The notes below the pieces were generated by a model. The model worked only from the letters and a program-made list of their open reading frames with translations, did not search any database and had not been told where the DNA came from. The position numbers were made by a program, and so were the translations under genes. From Balamuthia mandrillaris (Eukaryota; Discosea; Longamoebia; Balamuthiidae), in the NCBI GenBank assembly GCA_031835245.1, contig JAVKOQ010000071.1, positions 1 to 64,000 on the forward strand: a stretch of 64,000 bases of DNA. The letters run 5' to 3'. Shown here one piece after another: positions 57,989 through 64,000 of this stretch (its first letter is position 1; the number at the start of each line of letters is the position of its first letter).

Positions 57989-58589
57989 ATGCCCTATTGC
58001 TACCAGTGTGGAAGCAGCGTGCCGACGGGTGCTGCCTTTTGTAGCCAGTGTGGCGCCAAGCAGCAGCAACAACAGCCCTCCTCTGGCGGTGCCAGTGTTT
58101 GTCATATTTGTCATAAGCCATTCTACGGGCCTCCTGTTCTTGTTGGTTCGTTGCCCTCTTCTTCTTCTTCTTCTTCTTGTTCTTCTTCTTCTTCTTCTTA
58201 TGACTCCACCTCCTCTCCTTCTTATGACTTCTTATGCTATGCACACAAAGACGGAGAGCAGGCTTGTCGACGCTGCAATGAAGAGATGGAAGCGGCCATT
58301 GCAACGGCTCTCAGCGGCGCTCAGCGACACTTTGGCACGGACGACAGCTTCGTGCCACCGCCACAGCAACAGCGGCCTTCCCACCATCACCAAACCAACA
58401 CGACAGCAACGAAAGCAGCTGGTGCGGCTCACTACCAACCACAACCACAACAACCACAACCACAGCAACAACGCATGACAACACCAGCCACCGCCCCAAC
58501 TTATGCAACGGCAACAACGACGGAACACGGCGCGGCTTGTTGCGGCAAGTGTGGAGCAGAGCTTCCTCCTCGTATGTTACCCTCCTCCT

Positions 58590-58631
<42 letters not shown>

Positions 58632-58799
58632 ATCGCTTTCTCTTTCGTCGTTTCTTCTTTCCTCCCACTGACCCTCCAAACCAACCGACGTGCCATCCAT
58701 CCATCCAATATGGGATGAACGTTCAACCACCACCACCATAACCCACCCACCCGTTCAGGCCCACGCTTTTGCAACGAATGCGGCACTCTTGTCAAATAA
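57989..58799 (+). CDS. double zinc-ribbon protein
   Basis: Two exons; the first begins MPYCYQCGSSVPTGAAFCSQ CGAKQ, a zinc-ribbon (Cys-x2-Cys ... Cys-x2-Cys). Then VCHICHKPFYG with a later FLCYAHKDGEQACRRCNEEM could form further metal sites. The middle is Gln/Pro/His/Ala-rich. Near the exon end comes CCGKCGAELPP, completed after the intron (58573-58758) by RPRFCNECGTLVK and a TAA, so a second zinc ribbon is split by the intron. About 208 residues. This resembles the many short zinc-ribbon proteins with no assigned role. The intron holds a CT tract on the sense strand. Confidence 0.75.
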
Positions 58800-58883
58800 A
58801 TAAACCCCGACCAACATTACATTACTCCCTCAAACTGAAGCCACACCCCCTCCCCCTCCCCATCTTTTTTTTGAAAAAAAGAT

Positions 58884-58946
<63 letters not shown>

Positions 58947-59188
58947 GCGAGAGAATGAAGAAGAACCGTTCTGAGGAAGAGGACAGAAACGAACGCGATG
59001 AAAGTGGACAGCCTGCGTTCCACGTCGACCCGAAAAAACAATTTTGCCTGAGGGGCGAACCTTTTAAACAATGCAGCAGAAATCGAGCAGCACTTTTGCA
59101 ACATTTGTTGAACGTAAATTAAGAAATAAAAAAGAAAAAAAGAAATAAAAAAGAAAGCGAAGAGAGAGAAGTAGGAGAGGAGAGGAGG
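58800..59188. promoter_or_regulatory. intergenic region / GRWD1 promoter
   Basis: 389 bp with a 60-bp GA tract (about 58883-58942), one GTCGAC at 59024-59029, and an A-rich stretch of AAGAAATAAAAA repeats (59120-59160) just before the GRWD1 start. Confidence 0.5.
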
Positions 59189-60207
59189 ATGCAGCGGCGC
59201 AACAACAACAACAGGAAAGGCGGCAAAAAGAGAGGCGGGGGCAACCGCACCAATAATGCTGGAGCTCCCAGCACCGCCGCTGGTGCTGCCGCCGGCTCCA
59301 GCAGTGAGGCCACCCCCACCGCCGCAGTGACCTCGAAAAGAGGGCCAGAGACGCGCCCCTCGGACGTGACGCTGCCGCTTCCCCCTTCCAAAGGGACTGG
59401 CGAGAAGAGGAGCGACGCGGCAGCTCCTTCCGGGGCGGAAGGAGGGGAAGGAGCGGCCGCCGTCTCCCTCGATGACCTCGACTACGAGGACCCTTTCCCC
59501 GATGAGGAGAGCGATGAGGGAGAGGAGGAGGTCATTGTCGACATGGCGGAGGGAGGAGAGGAAGCTCAAAACGAGGAGGAGGAAGAGGAGGGAGAGGAGG
59601 GGGCTTCCTCCTCGGCCGCAGCGGCGGCGGCTCCGGTGAGAGCCTTTCGTCCGGGCATCGACGAGCTGGCGGAGGGGCAGGTGTTGGAGTATGATAGCAG
59701 CGCCTACGACATGTTCCATCGGCTGCAGGTGGAGTGGCCCTGCTTGAGCTTTGACGTGCTCATCGATAAGCTTGGCTATGAGAGAAGCAAAGTACGCTGT
59801 TTTTTTTAACTGTTTTTTGTTTAGGTTTTCTTTGTTTGTCTCGCTCGTTGTTTTTCTTCTCATTTTATGTGTCTCTATCTTCTCTTTTCTCTCTCTCTCT
59901 TCTTTCCTACTCTTTCTCACTTGCTGTTGTGCTTCTTCCTTCTTTCATTCTTCCTTCTTCCTTCTTCCTTCTTCCTTCTTCCTTCTTCCTTCTTCCTTCT
60001 TCCTTCTTCCTTCTAAGAAATTCTATCAACACAAACTAAAATATAATACAAAAACAAAATTATAGTATCCTCACACTGTTTATGTGGTATCGGGTACTCA
60101 AGCCGATCAACCCCACAACAACAAGGTCCAGGTCATGAAAGCCTCTCAACTTCACAAAACAAGACATGACATGGACGAAGGTTTGCCTTGTTTGTCTTTT
60201 GTTTCGT

Positions 60208-60253
<46 letters not shown>

Positions 60254-61605
60254 CTCTCTCTCTCTCTTTTCTCTCTCTGTCCTTTCGGTTTCGCTTATCG
60301 GAACAAATCAAATAGACGAAGACGACGAAGAAGACGAAGACTTGGATGACGATCCCATTATTGAGTACCGCAGCTTCAAGCATGTGGGAGGAGTCAACCG
60401 GATAAGGGCAATGCCCACACAATCTGACATAGTGGCCACCTGGTCCGAGACCGGCGCTGTGCACGTGTGGGATATCGGTAAATACGTGAAAGCGCTCGAT
60501 GCGCCGCCCGCCACTCGACTCTCTGATAAGCACACTCCTTTGCAGACCTTTAGAGGTATTTATTTGCTTTTATGATTCTTTTCTTCTTAAAATCGTTTTG
60601 TTGTTTTTTTGCTTTCTTTCTCTTTCTCTTCCTCTTCCCTCCTCGTTTGTTTTTGTTTATTAATAACGCAACAACTCACTATGATAACTTTTAAAAACAA
60701 AACAAAAGGACATGGAATAGAAGGCTTTGCAATGGATTGGTCCACAACAAAAGAAGGAAGGTTGGTCACAGGCGATTGCAACAAGTTTATTTATTTATGG
60801 GAGTTCAACGCGGCTGCCTCACAATGGGCCATTTCCTCCACACCCTACTCTGGACACACTGCCTCCGTGGAGGACCTTCAATGGAGCCCTTCGGAGCAGG
60901 ACGTCTTTGCCTCTTGCTCGGTGGATCAGACCATCAAGATTTGGGATGCACGCACACCCAATCGTCCTGGTTTGAGCGCTCATGCTCACTCCTCCGATGT
61001 GAACGTTATTTCTTGGAACAGGTTTTCTTTCTCTCTTTCTTTCTCTCTCTTTTCCTCTTCTTCTTGTTGTTCTTCTTCTCAGCTTTGAAGTTGAAAAACT
61101 GACTCTAAAACTTAAAAACAGAAAAGTCAACTATTTGTTGTTGTCTGGTTCTGATGATGGCACTTTCAGGATTTGGGACTTGCGAAACTTTTCCTCGTAT
61201 GTTTCTTTCCTTCCTTCTTTTGCTTTACTTCTGTCTCCCTTCTCTAACCCGTCTCTTCGTTCGAACAAACGTTTGTTTGTTTAAAAAACCAGAGATGAGC
61301 CAGCAGCCAACATGAAGTACCATCGCGGCGCTATCACCTCCTTGGAATGGCATCCCACCGAGGAATCCATGTTGGCGGTGGCGGGAGAGGACGACCAGAT
61401 CACAACGTGGGACATGTCGTTGGAGGCGGAGGAAGAGGTGCCCGAAGGGGTGGATCAATCGGTTTTGGAGATGCCGCCGCAGCTGTTGTTCGTGCATCAG
61501 GGTCAGCACGAGGTGAAGGAGGTGCATTGGCATCCACAAATCCCTGGCACCCTCATCAGCACTTCTTCCGATGGACTTAACATTTATAAGAGCAGCAACG
61601 TCTAA
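59189..61605 (+). CDS. GRWD1: GRWD1/RRB1 glutamate-rich WD40 protein
   Basis: GRWD1 (yeast Rrb1) is a histone-binding-like WD40 protein that chaperones ribosomal protein uL3 in 60S assembly. Seven or so exons. N-terminus is basic (MQRRNNNNRKGGKKRGGGN), then an acidic Glu run and the CAF1C-like start RPGIDELAEGQVLEYDSSAY DMFHRLQVEWPCLSFDVL, typical of the family. WD40 blades follow: SETGAVHVWDIGKYV, GIEGFAMDWSTTKEGRLVTG DCNKFIYLWEF, YSGHTASVEDLQWSPSEQDV FASCSVDQTIKIWDAR, YLLLSGSDDGTFRIWDLRNF, RGAITSLEWHPTEESMLAVA GEDDQITTWDMSLE and VKEVHWHPQIPGTLISTSSD GLNIYK at the C-terminus. Length about 530. Introns carry a TTCTTCC heptamer array and a CT tract on the sense strand. Confidence 0.95.
59936..60014 (+). 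repeat. (TTCTTCC)n heptanucleotide array in GRWD1 intron 1
   Basis: About ten units of the 7-mer, pyrimidine-only on the sense strand, near the 3' end of the intron. Confidence 0.9.
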
Positions 61606-61677
61606 ACTTATTACTTTAAAAAAATACAAATCTGCTTATTTTTTAAAAATCGAAAACAAGCTCCATGCTTCTCCTGT

Positions 61678-61858
61678 TTAACGAATGTAACCAATCTGAG
61701 AGAGAGAGAGAGAGAGAAGAGGATGTTAGTCAAAGAGAGAGAAGGTGGGAAAAAAAAACAAACCTTAATCTTTCGAATGGTGAGAAGCAACTCTTCTTGT
61801 TTTTTCTCCATCTCGTTAAGCTCCTATTAGAAACAAAAAGTTAAAAAAAACCAACCAC

Positions 61859-61895
<37 letters not shown>

Positions 61896-64000
61896 GTATG
61901 ATACCTCTTCAGACATTTGCTTCAAGTCTTCCGTGTTTGGAAAATTGAACCGCTCTTTCTTTCCTGCGCCCTCTCCCTCCTCTTCTTCCTCTTCTTTTTC
62001 TTTTTGGCTGAGCTGCATCTCTAACTGTTGTTTCTCCCGTTCCAAGGTATCCACTTGAGCGATGAGCTCCATGTTCCAACCGTGCAGCTCTGCCACGAAC
62101 CGGTCCTCGTCCTGCTTCTTCCGTTGAGCGGCCTCCAGTCGAGCCTCCAGTTCTTCCATTCGCGAGGTCGTTGCCCCTCGCAATGCCTCCAGTTCTTCTC
62201 GTAAACTCAAAAGTTCTATTTGTTTTTGTCGAAGTTGAGTGACAAATATAGAAGAGAGCGAGAATGAGAAACAGAGAGCGAGAGAGAGAGAGAGAGAGAG
62301 AGAGGGGAAGAAATGAATGACTAACCCTCGGAAAGAGTGGAAGTAGAAGGATCTAAACCGTTTTCAAAAGTAGAAGAGGGAGAAGAGTTTTCATCGCCCC
62401 ACTCCTCTTCAGTTTCGCTTCGCTCGTTCCCAAGAGAGGAACTCCGTTGAGGAGTCACCATTGCCGAACCATTATTTTCAGTTTTTGAGGGAGTTGTTGA
62501 AGTTGGTGATGGAGTAGAAGGAGAATCCGCATTAAGCGATCTTTTGAGTTTGTTGGTAGTTGGTGTCGTTGTGACGCTTGAAGAAGGAGAAGAAGAGCCG
62601 ACTTTAGTGGACGCACTGATAGCTCTTCTGCGCTTCTGGTGAGACAAACTGCTACTATTATTACTGCTGTTGACTTGTGGGTTTTGTTGAGCCATTCTGC
62701 AGATTTTGGAGACTTTCAACCGGTCCAAGTCTTCGTTGAGCACCAGATAAGTCTGTGCAAAGTCATCCCCGTGAATCTCAACCAGGGCAGCCAATATGTT
62801 GTAGGCCGCGTCACGTACTTTCGCTTGCGTGTCGTCCGTACACTATTCATTTGTAAGAAATGATAGGAAAGAAACGACAATATAAATACAAAGAGAAAGA
62901 GAGAAAGGATAGAACGAATGCAAGAAACCTTGAGAAGGAGTTCAGTCCAAGGAGCCACATCAGAACCCAACGTCTGGCCTTGCGTCGATAAAACACACTT
63001 GAGCATCCACTTGAGGCACTCGCTTTTAACTCTGGGCACTTTGTGATTCACGAGAGTGTTGGTGATCTCGTTCATCAGGTCCGACAGTTGAAAGGAGTGA
63101 GCGTGCATTTCGGTGAGGGCTGAGTGAGAGGCGGCGACTAGAAGAGCTTTCTTATCTTTAAACGTATCGAGCAACAATGGACAGAGACGGCGTGCATAGG
63201 GAAGAAAATCGCGGCGTAGACCGCGTGATAGAACACCGATTGCTTTTAGGGCGCTCGCAACTACCACTGTTTTGTTATAAGATAAATTCTTTTTGGATCA
63301 ACACAAATATGTGTGTTAGTTTGTTCTCTTTAACAAGAATGAAGACAGAAAAAGGAAGACGAACGGACGTACATCATGAAGCTTCTGAACAACTTTAGAG
63401 TAATCGCCTGGTTTAAGGAGGTACGGTGGAATATTGCACGCATTTATCAATTCGTCGATCTGTTCCTTTCTTGTTTGCCATTTTTCTGATTCCTGCTCGT
63501 TTGTTCTCGTTAAAAGAATGACGAAGCAAACATGGAACACAGGTGAGTAAAGCGAGCAAGTACCATTTCTTTGTACCAATCGCTTGTAAGTGTTGATAAG
63601 AGGTTGATACCTGATGATGATGAAGTTGAAGAGACATCGTGGACTGATGTTTCGCTATGGTGGATCTCTCCATCTTTGCTTGTCTTTTCTTGTTGCACAA
63701 ACGAAGAAGAATAAGCGGATGGCGAAGAAACATGACTCAACGGCGAAGATGTAAACGAGGAAGCAAACGGCGTTGCAGGAGCTGAAGCTGCGTGCAAATG
63801 ATGTTGAGGTTGCGGATGAAGGGGAGTGGAAGGTGTTGACTCGAACCCTCGTAAAGCAGGAGAAGAAGGAGCAGACGAAGAAGGAGAATCAGCGACAGTG
63901 GAAGAAAGGCTTCGATGTCGATGACGTGGCGATGGTGGTGGCGAGGAAGTGTTGCTGTTGTTTACATTTGGTTGTTTCTGAGAGGAGGGAACAAGTTCGA
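61678..64000 (-). CDS. TOG-domain microtubule-associated protein, 5' end beyond window
   Basis: Partial: the 3' part of a minus-strand gene that continues past 64000. From the right edge inwards: a Ser/Pro/His-rich linker (PPPSPRHRHRSLSSTV), SDWYKEM, then a TOG-type HEAT domain with KWQTRKEQIDELINACNIPP YLLKPGDYSKVV, ASALKAIGVLSRGLRRDFLP YARRLCPLLLDTFKDKK, NTLVNHKVPRVKSECLKWML and DTQAKVRDAAYNILAALVEI; these match TOG repeats of XMAP215/MOR1/Dis1-type proteins (W.R..AL......LKP.DY..LV). A Ser/Thr/Pro linker (TPTTNKLKRSLNADSPSTPS) and a C-terminal coiled coil (LREELEALRGATTSRMEELE, ELIAQVDTLEREKQQLEMQL) end in TIRKIK spliced to IGYIR. Likely a spindle or cortical microtubule polymerase or regulator. 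Convergent with GRWD1; the stops are 72 bp apart. Confidence 0.8.

Noticed and set aside
1..64000. Bacterial or organellar origin
   Set aside because: Spliceosomal introns, nuclear eukaryotic genes (VPS45, THOC7, MCMBP) and a eukaryotic pol III tRNA gene exclude it.

Overview
This is nuclear DNA from an intron-rich unicellular eukaryote. The genes are packed closely (most gaps 50-700 bp). Introns are short, mostly 60-150 bp, with a GTACGT-like donor, and are full of purine/pyrimidine microsatellites. There are no rRNA genes, recognisable transposons, CRISPR arrays or bacterial operons. The repertoire (ASPM, RME-8-like, FHIP, KCMF1/Di19-like, a DEX1-like protein otherwise best known from plants, BRD8, Rab24-like) fits a free-living protist. 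A discosean amoeba of the Acanthamoeba/Balamuthia kind is my best guess, but the sequence does not prove it.

Layout. I support 24 protein genes and one tRNA. 1-21 kb: RPF2 (-), DEX1-like (+), ASPM (+, with a giant IQ array), Rab24-like GTPase (-), mitochondrial ribosomal protein bL9m (+), Di19/KCMF1-type zinc finger (-), ribulose-phosphate 3-epimerase (+). 21.1-23.5 kb: two unfamiliar minus-strand genes (a small C2H2 protein and a protein with a DUF3102-like helical stretch) in a block that looks unlike its surroundings. 23.6-38.6 kb: SH3/coiled-coil protein (-), Tim17/22/23-family protein (+), an RME-8/DNAJC13 relative without a J domain (-), MCMBP (+), a small membrane protein (-). 38.8-50 kb: BRD8-type bromodomain protein (+), NOL8 (-), VPS45 (+), MDR oxidoreductase (-). 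50-64 kb: FHIP/FAM160 (-), RMND5/GID2 (-), tRNA-Asp(GUC) (+), THOC7 (-), double zinc-ribbon protein (+), GRWD1 (+), and the 3' part of a TOG-domain gene (-) that runs off the right edge.

Themes. Ribosome assembly (RPF2, NOL8, GRWD1), endosomal traffic (RME-8-like, VPS45, FHIP, Rab24-like) and the cell cycle (ASPM, MCMBP, TOG protein) recur. The genes are not co-transcribed; neighbours mostly sit head-to-head or tail-to-tail. Most head-to-head promoters contain the palindrome GTCGAC, singly or in spaced arrays, and E2F-like TTTCCCGCC sites lie upstream of ASPM and MCMBP. The most notable observations are the GTCGAC promoter arrays, the J-less RME-8 homologue, the strand-biased intron microsatellites and the odd 21-23.5 kb block. 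All protein calls are by reading, without database searches.
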